This document shows positions 38,171-47,351 of a stretch of 64,000 bases of DNA, piece after piece. The stretch covers positions 47,896 to 111,895 of the forward strand of contig CALVOX010000004.1 in the NCBI GenBank assembly GCA_944350425.1, written 5' to 3'. Position 1 is the stretch's first letter. Every line of letters starts with the position of its first letter. The notes under the pieces are model-generated. The model searched no databases and was not told where the DNA came from. It was given only the letters and a program-made list of their open reading frames with translations. This stretch comes from an uncultured Bacilli bacterium (GTDB lineage: Bacteria; Bacillota_I; Bacilli_A; RFN20; CAG-826). The translations under genes were made by a program, and so were the position numbers.

Positions 38171-38824
38171 ATGAAAGATATTAGAAAACATATACCAAAA
38201 ATTATTACTATTAGTGGAATATTAATAATCGTTTTGGGATTAATAACGATATTAATCCCATCTTTCGCAACACCAAAATATCGTTTATATAAAAATAGCA
38301 ATGATGTTACTAATTTATATTTAGCTGGTGGCGACGAAGAAAGTTATACATATTCTTTATCAAATCCGGAAGATTCTTCTTTTTTTGATACAAATTATGC
38401 TTATGATATAGAAGCAACAAATAATATATTAGGAAGTGTAAATGTTAATAGACTTTATGCAAATAATAGTTTAAATAGTAATCGACATAATATCTCTTTA
38501 TATTTAAGTTTTGTTGTTGATATTGAAGATGGATTTGAAGAAATGGTTAATAATAGCCAATATAAGGTAGTTGAACTTCCTTCTCTTTATCTATCTTCAA
38601 CTTTAGAAGATGAAATTTCATCTTCTTTATTAGTTAATGGTGATAACTTAGCTTATACTTTCAGCGAAGTTAAATTTGATTTTCAAACAAGTGATATAAT
38701 TGACGAAGATTTACATATTTATATTAATTCTTCGAATAATTTGACTTTTGTTGATGAAAATGAAAATTATTATCGTTTTGAGTTAAGTGTTATTGATATA
38801 GATTTATTGTTTTTTGTAGGTTAA
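38171..38824 (+). CDS. Exported or membrane-anchored protein, unknown
   Basis: 217 residues. One N-terminal hydrophobic helix (about 10-31) after a basic start (MKDIRKHIPK) is a signal anchor or signal peptide. The rest is hydrophilic and Asn/Ser/Asp-rich without cysteines or known motifs. No ribosome binding site is visible. The stop is 10 nt before pepT, which has its own strong ribosome binding site, so the two may be co-transcribed. Function unknown. Confidence 0.65.
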   Translation: MKDIRKHIPKIITISGILIIVLGLITILIPSFATPKYRLYKNSNDVTNLYLAGGDEESYTYSLSNPEDSSFFDTNYAYDIEATNNILGSVNVNRLYANNSLNSNRHNISLYLSFVVDIEDGFEEMVNNSQYKVVELPSLYLSSTLEDEISSSLLVNGDNLAYTFSEVKFDFQTSDIIDEDLHIYINSSNNLTFVDENENYYRFELSVIDIDLLFFVG

Positions 38825-38834
38825 AGGAGAAAAT

Positions 38835-40031
38835 ATGTTAGACTTAGTCCCTTTGTTTTTAGATTTAATTAGTTTTGACACAATGAGCGATGAAGCTTCT
38901 ACTTCATATCCAAGTAGTAGTAAAGAAAGCGAATTTGCTGATAAATTAGTCGATATTTTACATTCTATTGGAGTTAATAATGCTTATAAGGATGAGTATT
39001 CTTTAGTCTATGCTCATGTTAATAATGGCAAAGAAAAAACCATTGGTTTAATTGCTCATATGGATACTTCACCAGCCTTACAAGGTGGAATCAAAAATCC
39101 TAGAATCATTAAAAATTATGATGGAAGCGATATTAGATTAAACGATAAATATTTAATGGAAGTTAGTGAATTTCCTTTCTTAAATGAAATTAAGGGTGAT
39201 GATATTATCGTTACTGATGGAGAGCATCTTTTAGGTGGAGATGATAAAGCAGGAGTAGCAATTATCCTAACTTTTGCTAATTATTTTATTAACCATAAAG
39301 ATGAATTTAACTATAATTTAGCAATTTCTTTTACACCTGATGAAGAAATTGGAAAAGGAGCACTTCATTTTGATGTAAAAAAGATGAATGCCGATGTTGC
39401 TTATACTCTTGATGGAGGAAGCATTTTTGAAGCAAGTTATGAAAACTTTAATGCTGCTCATGCTACTTTAAAAATATATGGAGTTGGAGTCCATCCAGGA
39501 AGTGCTAAAGATATTATGGTTAATGCTGCAAGCTTAGCTTGTGAATATGTTTCCCTTCTTCCAAGTGATATGGTTCCTGAAAAAACTGAAAATAGAGAAG
39601 GTTTCATCCATTTAACCGATATTAAAGGAGATGTAGAAGAAGCTACATTATCTTTCATTTTAAGGGATCACGACAAAGATTTGCTTAAAGAAAAGAAAGT
39701 GATTTTAGAAAAAGCCCTTGAATCTCTTAAAAATAAACATCCACGTGGAAAGTTTGAATTAACTATCGACGATGATTATGCCAATATGTTTGATTATTTT
39801 AAAAACGATATGACTGCTATTAACTTAATCAATAAAGCATATTTGAATTCTAATGTTAAATTAAATTACGCACCTATTAGAGGTGGAACAGATGGTGCAA
39901 CAATTACTTATTTAGGTCTTCCTTGCCCAAATTTAGGGGTCGGAGATTTCTCTCCACATGGAAGATTTGAAGTGGTTTCTATCAATCAAATGGAAAGAAT
40001 GGTTGAAATATTAAAAGAACTTTTTAAATAA
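38835..40031 (+). CDS. pepT: Peptidase T (tripeptide aminopeptidase)
   Basis: A zinc aminopeptidase that removes the N-terminal residue of tripeptides in the cytoplasm. 398 residues. Seen: the first metal motif IAHMDTSPA near 76, GGDDKAG near 139 (bridging Asp), SFTPDEEIGKGA near 171 with the catalytic Glu pair, YTLDGGS near 194, and RGGTDGA near 350. The C-terminal FSPHGRFE gives the last metal His. AAAGGAGA lies 7 nt before the ATG. Confidence 0.95.
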   Translation: MLDLVPLFLDLISFDTMSDEASTSYPSSSKESEFADKLVDILHSIGVNNAYKDEYSLVYAHVNNGKEKTIGLIAHMDTSPALQGGIKNPRIIKNYDGSDIRLNDKYLMEVSEFPFLNEIKGDDIIVTDGEHLLGGDDKAGVAIILTFANYFINHKDEFNYNLAISFTPDEEIGKGALHFDVKKMNADVAYTLDGGSIFEASYENFNAAHATLKIYGVGVHPGSAKDIMVNAASLACEYVSLLPSDMVPEKTENREGFIHLTDIKGDVEEATLSFILRDHDKDLLKEKKVILEKALESLKNKHPRGKFELTIDDDYANMFDYFKNDMTAINLINKAYLNSNVKLNYAPIRGGTDGATITYLGLPCPNLGVGDFSPHGRFEVVSINQMERMVEILKELFK

Positions 40032-40045
40032 AATTATTTTTACCT

Positions 40046-40051
40046 TATAAT
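40046..40051 (+). promoter_or_regulatory. -10 box of the LRR protein gene, leaderless
   Basis: A perfect TATAAT ends 6 nt before ATG 40058; no ribosome binding site. Confidence 0.65.
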
Positions 40052-40057
40052 TTATAA

Positions 40058-42778
40058 ATGCTAAAGAAAGAAAAAGAAAATAACATAGTCGAGAATAATC
40101 TCGATGTTGATATAGATGAGAAAGATCCGAAAGTTGATTATAAAAAAAGACTTCAAGCAAAAAAATTATGTGACCAAGCTTTTAAATTTATAAAAACCGG
40201 TAATAAAGAAGAAGCTAATAATTTAATTGATGAAGCTTATGCCTTAGATGAAAATTTTGCTGATATATTTTTAGCCAAACTTTATTTAAGTTATGATGTT
40301 AAAACTTATAATGAACTTAGAAGTAAAGCTAATGAAGAAATTGTGAATTCCCCATTTTTTAAAGCGGCTTATGATTTAGGAGATCAAAAATTAAAAGATA
40401 AACTGAATTATGTAGTAGAAGAAGTTGAATATAAAAGAGTTGAACTTAATCTAGAAGGAGCTGATATTGAGCAACTTTTAAAACACTTAAGAATTCAAAA
40501 ACAAAAACATGTTGATTATACCTATACAATTTCTCTTATTTTGACAACTCTTTATAAAGCATTTAGATATATAACTAAGCAATTTGTTGATGAAAATCTT
40601 GTTAAAGATAATTTGATTGCTATCCTTAGAAAAGGTGAAGGCAATTTCCAATATTACGTAGATATTCTTTATCATTTTGATGATATTAGCGATATAAAAG
40701 ATATTATTGGGCAAATTATTAAAGAACATAAAGGTTTAAATGCCTATCTTTTACTAGTTTTAAGAAAAGTAATTGAAAATAGTTTTAATGATAAAGATAA
40801 ATTAATCGATATTAAATCTTTCCTTGAATTTACTTATGTAAACCATGAAGCTGATGAATTAATTAATTTAATTAACCCTCATTTAAAACAAAATAAGGAA
40901 ATTAATAAGCGTGCTTTAATTGTTGGCTCGCTTTGTTCAACTTTGGTTATTGCCTTTATTGGAATAGGTATTGGTGCAGCAACTAATACTCGTGATGCCC
41001 CAGTTATTTTAAATGGTGTTACTTATATTAAAAATAATTCTAATGGTTATACGATTGCCGCCTATGATTTTGAATCAAATTCTTTAACTTTAGAGAATTC
41101 GATTGATGGTCTTCCTGTTAATGAAATTAATCCAACTTTATTTGCTAATTCAGATATTCAATATATCTATAATTTCCCTGATAATATTCGTGAAATTCCT
41201 GAAGGATGTTTTGAATCATGCGATTCTCTTGTTGAAATCGAAATATCATCTTCATCAATTCTTTCAAGCATTGGAGAAAATGCGTTTAAAGATTGTGTTT
41301 ATATTACAACTTTAAATATCCCTCAATTTGTTCAATATATTGGACAAGATGCTTTCTTAAATACCCCTAATTTGATTAATCTTACTAAAGAAACTCATAA
41401 TGAGTTTGATGAAGACTATATTGGATTAACTAGAAGAGCTTTAGAAATTGATTTAGATAATGGTGAAATTCTTGATTCTGAAGGCGAAGCAATAAGTTTA
41501 CCTACATATTTCTATTCCTGGGATGAACTTGAATTCACTTTGCCTCAAAAGCAAAATTATGATTTTGTTGGTTTTGAAATAAACGATAACCCAGAAACAG
41601 TTGTTTCTCCTGATGAAAATAACGAAACAATAAGTATTTCTACTCAAGGCTATTATTCTCTTGATTTAAAGGCTGAATATTTAACTGCCGAAAGATTTGT
41701 TGATTCTGAAAATGGTTATAAAGTAACTTACATTGCTTTAGATGACAGAACTCATTATCGTTTAGAATCAGTCGAAAGAATTGATAGTGATTTTACTACA
41801 AATTCACTTATTTTAAGACACTATATTGGTGGTGTTCCAGTTGATGAAATGAATCCAGTGGCCTTTAGTGGTTCGGTTAAACGTTCTATTTCTCAAATTA
41901 TTAACTTCTCGACATATATTAGAGAAATTCCAGATGATGCATTTAATGGTTGCGTTAAGCTTGAAGAATTTATCTTCTCTAATAGTGAGGTTTCTCAGCT
42001 TGAAAGAATTGGGAATAATGCCTTTAGAGATTGTTCAAGTTTAACTTCGATTATTTTACCTTCATCGGTTAAAGAAATAGGAGATGGAGCTTTTGCTGGA
42101 ACAGAAAGTTTAACAGAGTTCTCATCAAGTTATGATTTCTTCCCTAATGGTGATACAACTCATCAAGAAGCAATTAGAATTGGCTTTACTCCAAGAGAAT
42201 ATACATACACTATCGAAGATTCAGATATTCCTACGCAAAGTGGAGTTTACTTTATTCCAGAAGAAGTTTTAAGAATTGATTTTGATCCTCGCGCAAATAT
42301 GAGAGGTGTTTTAATCGATGAAATTGATGGAACAGTTGAAGTTGCAAGTTCAGATAAAGCTGGATTTATTTACTTTAATGTTATTGGTCATAAATCTCTT
42401 GATTTACATTTATATTACGAAAATTATTATTCTTCAGACTTATATAATTCGGAAATTCAACTAGGTACTATAAATGAGATCGAGATTAGAGATGATGAAG
42501 ATTATGTTCTTAGTTTAGATACGATTATGTATGATAAAAAAACTAAATTAAGAGCGCCTTATATTGGTAATGTTGCCTATGTAGTTGACCAAGATGCCGT
42601 TACATCAAATGTCGATTATAAAATTAATAGTTCAGGAATAATTTTAAGATTAAAAGAAGGTTCAACTCCAAATACCTCTGGGGCTATTGCTATTTATTCT
42701 GAAATTAGAGGTACATATTCAAATAAAACTATGATTACATCTGATAGAGTATTTATCTCTATTAGATTTACAGAATAA
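40058..42778 (+). CDS. TPR-like/transmembrane/BspA-type leucine-rich-repeat protein
   Basis: 906 residues with an unusual order. Residues 1-285 are hydrophilic and helical with a TPR-like start (LCDQAFKFIKTGNKEEANNLIDEAYALDENF). One helix follows at about 286-308 (ALIVGSLCSTLVIAFIGIGIG). The external part holds two related modules, about 325-545 and 550-790. Each has BspA-type (LRR_5) repeats such as IREIPEGCFESCDSL...IGENAFKDC and IREIPDDAFNGC...IGNNAFRDC. The N terminus should be cytoplasmic and the repeats outside. LRR_5 domains often mediate adhesion. A zinc-ribbon membrane gene follows after 14 nt. Function is unknown; a cytoplasm-to-surface sensor or scaffold is a guess. Confidence 0.82.
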   Translation: MLKKEKENNIVENNLDVDIDEKDPKVDYKKRLQAKKLCDQAFKFIKTGNKEEANNLIDEAYALDENFADIFLAKLYLSYDVKTYNELRSKANEEIVNSPFFKAAYDLGDQKLKDKLNYVVEEVEYKRVELNLEGADIEQLLKHLRIQKQKHVDYTYTISLILTTLYKAFRYITKQFVDENLVKDNLIAILRKGEGNFQYYVDILYHFDDISDIKDIIGQIIKEHKGLNAYLLLVLRKVIENSFNDKDKLIDIKSFLEFTYVNHEADELINLINPHLKQNKEINKRALIVGSLCSTLVIAFIGIGIGAATNTRDAPVILNGVTYIKNNSNGYTIAAYDFESNSLTLENSIDGLPVNEINPTLFANSDIQYIYNFPDNIREIPEGCFESCDSLVEIEISSSSILSSIGENAFKDCVYITTLNIPQFVQYIGQDAFLNTPNLINLTKETHNEFDEDYIGLTRRALEIDLDNGEILDSEGEAISLPTYFYSWDELEFTLPQKQNYDFVGFEINDNPETVVSPDENNETISISTQGYYSLDLKAEYLTAERFVDSENGYKVTYIALDDRTHYRLESVERIDSDFTTNSLILRHYIGGVPVDEMNPVAFSGSVKRSISQIINFSTYIREIPDDAFNGCVKLEEFIFSNSEVSQLERIGNNAFRDCSSLTSIILPSSVKEIGDGAFAGTESLTEFSSSYDFFPNGDTTHQEAIRIGFTPREYTYTIEDSDIPTQSGVYFIPEEVLRIDFDPRANMRGVLIDEIDGTVEVASSDKAGFIYFNVIGHKSLDLHLYYENYYSSDLYNSEIQLGTINEIEIRDDEDYVLSLDTIMYDKKTKLRAPYIGNVAYVVDQDAVTSNVDYKINSSGIILRLKEGSTPNTSGAIAIYSEIRGTYSNKTMITSDRVFISIRFTE

Positions 42779-42792
42779 AGGGAGGGTAAACG

Positions 42793-44226
42793 ATGAAAAA
42801 ATGTCCAAATTGTGGCGCTGAAAATCAAGATAATGCGAAATTCTGCCTTTCTTGTGGGGCTTATTTGAGCGAATATAATTTAAGATGCCCTAGATGTAAT
42901 AATGTTTGTCCACCCGGTTCAAAATTTTGTCCAGTTTGTGGTTATCGTTTTATATCGACATCTGATTGTGAAACAAAGACTTTTTCAACAATTGATGAGT
43001 CTAAAATAGATGAAGAAACATACTTAGTTGAACAAAAGAATATCAAACAAAGAGTTTATAATTCGAAAATTAAAAATATTAACCGAGATGAAATTTCATC
43101 TACTCCAACTGATAAGATTTTAGAATATAATGAAGATTATTTATCAAAAGAAAGTAAGATTTCACCTGAAAAAATGTTAAAGATTGAAAATAAAGTTCAT
43201 TTAGCAGAATTTATTTTATCTTTAATAATTTTAATCTTTGGTTTTGTCGTAGCTTTTATGCCATTAGTAAGAACTAGTGATGGAACTATAAATTTCATTA
43301 ATATTTTAATTACTAACTGGAATGAGATTGTTGCTGAATTTTCTTTAGGAGTTAATTTCTTTGGGAATGCAATGACGGCTTCTTTTTCGCTTTTCTTACA
43401 ATTTGTCTTTTTAGCATCGTTTTTAATCTTCTCTCTTATAGCTTCAGCTTTAGTATTAATTAGAGGGCTAAACGATATTAAAAATAAGAATTATGAACAT
43501 AATTTCTATTTAATTGTTTTACCATCAATTATTATTTTCTCTCTTATTATTATTTCAATCGGTTTTAGTTCTGATATTCAATCAATTGAAGTTATGCCTA
43601 TTTTATATTATATATTCTCGTTATCGTTTCTTATTTTAATGGGGGGATATAATATTTATAAAGTAGCTTTAGTTAAAAATAAGATGATGATTGTTAGAAG
43701 AAGTTTATTATTAGCATCATTTGTTTTTGGTATTGTTACTTTAATAAGTTTAGGTACTAAAATACTTCAATTCACTAATTTAGATTCGAATTTAGTATTA
43801 TCAAGTTCGATTTATTCTTATTTACATGAAATATTAAATAGTTTTAATCAAAATAATAATGCAATATCGTTTTATTTAGGTTTTGTTGCTTACTTTATGT
43901 TTGCTCTTGAGGTTATGTTTATTGCTTTAACAACTTATTATTCTTATAAGATGATTAAGTTATACAATCATTTTAAATTATATGCATTACTATTTTCTAT
44001 TTTCTCATTAGTTCTAGCTATTTTATCGATGATTTTATTTACTATTTCAACATTCTATTCAAATTTAGATTACTCATATTCTTTAACAATTGTTCCTACA
44101 ATTGTTTTAATATTCTCAATTATCGTCTTCTTTATTAATTTAACGGTATTTGTAATCTTTAAAGATGATAAGAAGTCTTTTGGTTTTAAAAAGAATAAAA
44201 AAGAGGTAGTTAACAATGGAAAATAA
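42793..44226 (+). CDS. Double zinc-ribbon membrane protein
   Basis: 477 residues. The N terminus carries two zinc ribbons: CPNCG...CLSCG (4-22) and CPRCN...CPVCG (32-54). A charged linker follows to about 135, then about six to eight membrane helices over 135-470, with large hydrophobic loops. The ribbons should lie in the cytoplasm. Such zinc-ribbon membrane proteins are common and uncharacterised in Firmicutes. The gene follows the LRR protein (14 nt gap, AAGGGAGG ribosome binding site) and overlaps the dCMP deaminase by 11 nt, forming a three-gene operon. Confidence 0.78.
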   Translation: MKKCPNCGAENQDNAKFCLSCGAYLSEYNLRCPRCNNVCPPGSKFCPVCGYRFISTSDCETKTFSTIDESKIDEETYLVEQKNIKQRVYNSKIKNINRDEISSTPTDKILEYNEDYLSKESKISPEKMLKIENKVHLAEFILSLIILIFGFVVAFMPLVRTSDGTINFINILITNWNEIVAEFSLGVNFFGNAMTASFSLFLQFVFLASFLIFSLIASALVLIRGLNDIKNKNYEHNFYLIVLPSIIIFSLIIISIGFSSDIQSIEVMPILYYIFSLSFLILMGGYNIYKVALVKNKMMIVRRSLLLASFVFGIVTLISLGTKILQFTNLDSNLVLSSSIYSYLHEILNSFNQNNNAISFYLGFVAYFMFALEVMFIALTTYYSYKMIKLYNHFKLYALLFSIFSLVLAILSMILFTISTFYSNLDYSYSLTIVPTIVLIFSIIVFFINLTVFVIFKDDKKSFGFKKNKKEVVNNGK

Positions 44227-44698
44227 AGTTAAGGATATACTTTCTTGGGATGAATATTTTATGGGTATTGCTCTTTTAAGTGCTAAAAGAAGTAAAGACC
44301 CTAATACTAATGTCGGGGCATGTATTGTTGATAATGATCATAAAGTAGTTTCTATTGGATATAATGGAATGCCTAAAGGATTAGATGAAAATAAACTTTC
44401 ATGGAATAAAAATGAAGGTTTAGATTCTAAATATCTTTATGTTTGCCACGCTGAATTCAATGCAATTTTAAATACAAAGAATAATACAAATCTTAAAGAT
44501 TGTACAATTTATGTAACCTTATTTCCTTGTAACGAATGTGCTAAAGCAATTATTCAAGTCGGTATTTCAAAAGTTATTTATCTAGAAGATAAGTATCATG
44601 ATTCTACTGAAACAAAAGCCTCAAGATTACTTTTTGATTTAGCCGGTGTAAAATATGAACCTTATGTAGGAAGATATAAAGAAGTTATTGTTAAATAA
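44216..44698 (+). CDS. dCMP deaminase family protein
   Basis: 160 residues. The zinc site is complete: CHAEFNAI (His plus catalytic Glu, near 82) and PCNECAKAI (two Cys, near 105). The KDPNTNVGACIVD start and GYNGMP are typical of deoxycytidylate deaminases, which supply dUMP for thymidylate synthesis. ComEB in Bacillus is of this type. AAGAGGT precedes the ATG within the end of the zinc-ribbon gene. No dependence on those membrane proteins is obvious. Confidence 0.92.
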   Translation: MENKVKDILSWDEYFMGIALLSAKRSKDPNTNVGACIVDNDHKVVSIGYNGMPKGLDENKLSWNKNEGLDSKYLYVCHAEFNAILNTKNNTNLKDCTIYVTLFPCNECAKAIIQVGISKVIYLEDKYHDSTETKASRLLFDLAGVKYEPYVGRYKEVIVK

Positions 44699-44780
44699 AG
44701 TTAGTTTGTATTGTTATTTTTATAAAGAAATAATTAAAGTTATATAAAAAGTAATGTACTTAGGTAAAATCTAAAGATTA

Positions 44781-45335
44781 TTAAGATAAAGTTACCGTCT
44801 TAGAATATTCTTTTAAGATAGAATCATCTTCATCTTTAATTGTAAAATCGATATTTATATTTTTAATATCTTCTTTATTATTAGATTTAACGAAGAAATA
44901 ATGATAATAACTTAATGTTACTCCTGATTCTCCTTCTCCTTTTGGTTCATATTGTAAGAAAGATAAATTTAATGTATTTCCTTCTAAAGTATTAGAAGTT
45001 AAACAAGTCTTATAATAAAGACCATAAATTGTATGAAGAGATACAAGTGATATTAATGAAGAATCATTAAAAGATTCTTCATTAATAGTTAATTTAGAAA
45101 CTTCATCTAATTCCAATATAGAATCTTCTTTTAAACTATTACTTATTTCGTTAAATTCTTCATAAGAAGTAATGTTTTTATAGTTAATAACTTGATTATT
45201 ATTAAAAATCTCATTAGTTTCATCTAATTCTGTTGAATAATAATGAATAGTTTCATTATTTAAATATGTTGGTTGAGTAGAAGCACAACCTGTTAGAAAT
45301 AAAAAACTAATTAAAGTAAGATAAAATTTCTTCAT
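44781..45335 (-). CDS. Lipoprotein, unknown
   Basis: 184 residues with a lipoprotein signal peptide: MKKFYLTLISFLFLTGC, lipobox LTGC with Cys 17. The mature part is Asn/Ser/Glu-rich, with no recognised domain. It should be lipidated by the Lgt encoded at 19901. AAGGAGG precedes the ATG. It is convergent with the dCMP deaminase (82 nt apart, no terminator seen). Confidence 0.8.
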   Translation of the reverse strand: MKKFYLTLISFLFLTGCASTQPTYLNNETIHYYSTELDETNEIFNNNQVINYKNITSYEEFNEISNSLKEDSILELDEVSKLTINEESFNDSSLISLVSLHTIYGLYYKTCLTSNTLEGNTLNLSFLQYEPKGEGESGVTLSYYHYFFVKSNNKEDIKNINIDFTIKDEDDSILKEYSKTVTLS

Positions 45336-45585
45336 CTTTTAATCCTCCTTTAAGATATCTTTCGTAGTCCATATTAGATGATACTAGTATAACATCTATT
45401 TTTTTTAAACAACAGAAAGGTTCTTGTATTGCACTAAAGCTGGTATGATTGGAAATTTATTTTGTCACTTATACAAGTAATCCTAGATTTTTACCACTTT
45501 AGAATAGTATTCCTATGGATATAACCATTTAAATTTAAAAATAATTAAAGTTGATAAAAACACAAAAAGAAGTAATAATTATATG

Positions 45586-45612
45586 CTAATTAATAAAAGT
45601 TTTATTAATTAG
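45586..45612. promoter_or_regulatory. Long perfect palindrome upstream of ecfA1
   Basis: Arms CTAATTAATAAAA and TTTTATTAATTAG flank a single G (45599): 13 perfect pairs. It ends 15 nt before the ecfA1 ATG and no ribosome binding site is visible between. A candidate operator or mRNA structure. The rest of the 292-nt region 45336-45627 shows no gene. Confidence 0.5.
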
Positions 45613-45627
45613 TTTTATTGCTACAAA

Positions 45628-46455
45628 ATGGAAAAAGAAAAGATTATTGAGGTAAAAGATTTAATATTTGGCTACGAAAAAGATAGTACTATTTTAAAGT
45701 GCATCTCTTTTGATATTTTTAAAGGAGAATATGTAACTTTAATCGGACATAATGGTAGTGGTAAATCAACACTAGCTAAACTTTTATCTTATATTTTAGA
45801 ACCTACATCAGGTAAAGTTTATATCGAGGGTCAAGAATTAAACGAAAAGTCGATTAAAGATATTAGATCTAAAATTGGAATTGTATTTCAAAATCCTGAT
45901 AATCAATTTATTGGTTCAACTGTTGAAGATGATATTGCTTTTGGATTAGAAAATAGAAATATTAAACAAGATGTAATGAAAAAAACCGTTTTAGAATTTG
46001 CTAAAAAGGTTGGGATGGATAAATTTTTAAATAAAGAACCTGAAGAATTATCTGGTGGTCAAAAACAAAGAGTTGCTATTGCTGGTATTTTAGCACTTAA
46101 TTTAAAAATTATTATTTTTGATGAAGCAACTTCAATGTTAGATCCAGAAGGAGTAGAAGAAATAAGAAAATTAATTTTAAATATGAAGGAAGAAAATCCG
46201 GAATTAACAGTTATTTCAATAACTCATGATATTGAAGAAGCTTATCTTTCTGACAGAGTTATCATCTTGAATGATGGGAAAGTATATAAAAACGATATTC
46301 CTGAAAATGTATTTAAAGACGAAGAAGAAATGAGAAAAATAGATTTAGATATACCTTTTGTACTAAAAATAAAAAACGAGCTAGCTGCAAGAAATATTAT
46401 TATTCCAAGAGAAATTAAAACAATTGAAGGAGTGGCAAATTATTTATGTCAATGA
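45628..46455 (+). CDS. ecfA1: ECF transporter ATPase EcfA1
   Basis: One of two ATPases that power energy-coupling-factor vitamin importers. 275 residues. Seen: Walker A GHNGSGKSTLAK near 38, the Q-loop FQNPDNQF typical of EcfA, the signature LSGGQKQRVAIAG near 141, Walker B IIIFDEATSMLDP and the switch His (ITHDIEEA). It ends in TGA, the only TGA stop I found among the window's genes, overlapping the ecfA2 start by 10 nt. It heads the operon ecfA1-ecfA2-ecfT-truA. Confidence 0.95.
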   Translation: MEKEKIIEVKDLIFGYEKDSTILKCISFDIFKGEYVTLIGHNGSGKSTLAKLLSYILEPTSGKVYIEGQELNEKSIKDIRSKIGIVFQNPDNQFIGSTVEDDIAFGLENRNIKQDVMKKTVLEFAKKVGMDKFLNKEPEELSGGQKQRVAIAGILALNLKIIIFDEATSMLDPEGVEEIRKLILNMKEENPELTVISITHDIEEAYLSDRVIILNDGKVYKNDIPENVFKDEEEMRKIDLDIPFVLKIKNELAARNIIIPREIKTIEGVANYLCQ

Positions 46456-47351
46456 TTGAATTCCACCACATTTCTTTTGTTTATAATAAAAAAGATCCTA
46501 ATCGTTATGATGCGATTAACGATATAAATTTTAATATTGAAGAAAATGATTTTGTGGCTTTAGTTGGTAAAACTGGTTCAGGTAAATCAACATTAGTTCA
46601 AACACTAAATGGATTACTTTTACCATCTAAAGGTTATACTAAAGTTAAAGATTTTATCGTTACTGGTGATAAAGAAGTAATTAAGAAACTAGTAAAAGAG
46701 AAAAAATACAAGAAAAAAGAATTAAAAAACTTTTCAAAATTAAGAAAAGAGGTAGGAATGGTTTTCCAATTTCCTGAATATCAACTTTTTAGTGAAACTG
46801 TTTTAAAAGATGTAATGTTTGGCCCTAAAAACTTTGGATTTAGCGAAAAAGAAGCTGAAGAACGAGCAAAAGAGTGTTTAACAAAGGTTGGTTTAGACGA
46901 ATCATATTATTCTCGTTCACCTTTTGAACTTTCAGGAGGAGAAAAAAGAAGAGTAGCGATTGCCGGAATTATTGCTTCTAATCCTTCTTTTTTAGTACTT
47001 GATGAACCTACTGTTGGTTTAGACCCTAATGGAAGAAAAGAAATACTTAATTTAGTTAAAAAAATTCATGAAGAAGGTACTACTATAATTATCGTAACTC
47101 ATGATATGGAAACAGTTATGAATTATGCTAATAAAGTAATTGTTTTAAAAGATTCAAAATATTTAGGAATGATGAAACCTAGTGAATTATTTAATAAGGA
47201 TGATATCGAATCTTTTTCGTTAGAAGTACCACCTTTTTATAAATTTAAGAGACTATTCAAAGAAAAAGGCTATAAGAAAGATATTAAAGAAGCTAATGAT
47301 TTAACTTCTTTAATAGATGTAATTAGTTCAAATAAGGAGAATAATAAATAA
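46446..47351 (+). CDS. ecfA2: ECF transporter ATPase EcfA2
   Basis: Partner ATPase of EcfA1. 301 residues. Seen: Walker A GKTGSGKSTLVQTLNG near 39, FQFPEYQLF (EcfA2-type Q-loop) near 102, the signature LSGGEKRRVAIAGI near 160, Walker B LVLDEPTVGLDP and VTHDMETVM. The extra Lys-rich insertion (KKLVKEKKYKKKELKNF, about 77-93) precedes the Q-loop. GAAGGAG lies upstream inside ecfA1. The stop overlaps ecfT by one base. Confidence 0.95.
   Translation: MSMIEFHHISFVYNKKDPNRYDAINDINFNIEENDFVALVGKTGSGKSTLVQTLNGLLLPSKGYTKVKDFIVTGDKEVIKKLVKEKKYKKKELKNFSKLRKEVGMVFQFPEYQLFSETVLKDVMFGPKNFGFSEKEAEERAKECLTKVGLDESYYSRSPFELSGGEKRRVAIAGIIASNPSFLVLDEPTVGLDPNGRKEILNLVKKIHEEGTTIIIVTHDMETVMNYANKVIVLKDSKYLGMMKPSELFNKDDIESFSLEVPPFYKFKRLFKEKGYKKDIKEANDLTSLIDVISSNKENNK

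Noticed and set aside
45336..45627. Riboswitch or T-box before the ECF operon
   Set aside because: The only strong structure is a simple palindrome; no multi-helix aptamer, T-box sequence or terminator/antiterminator pair was seen.
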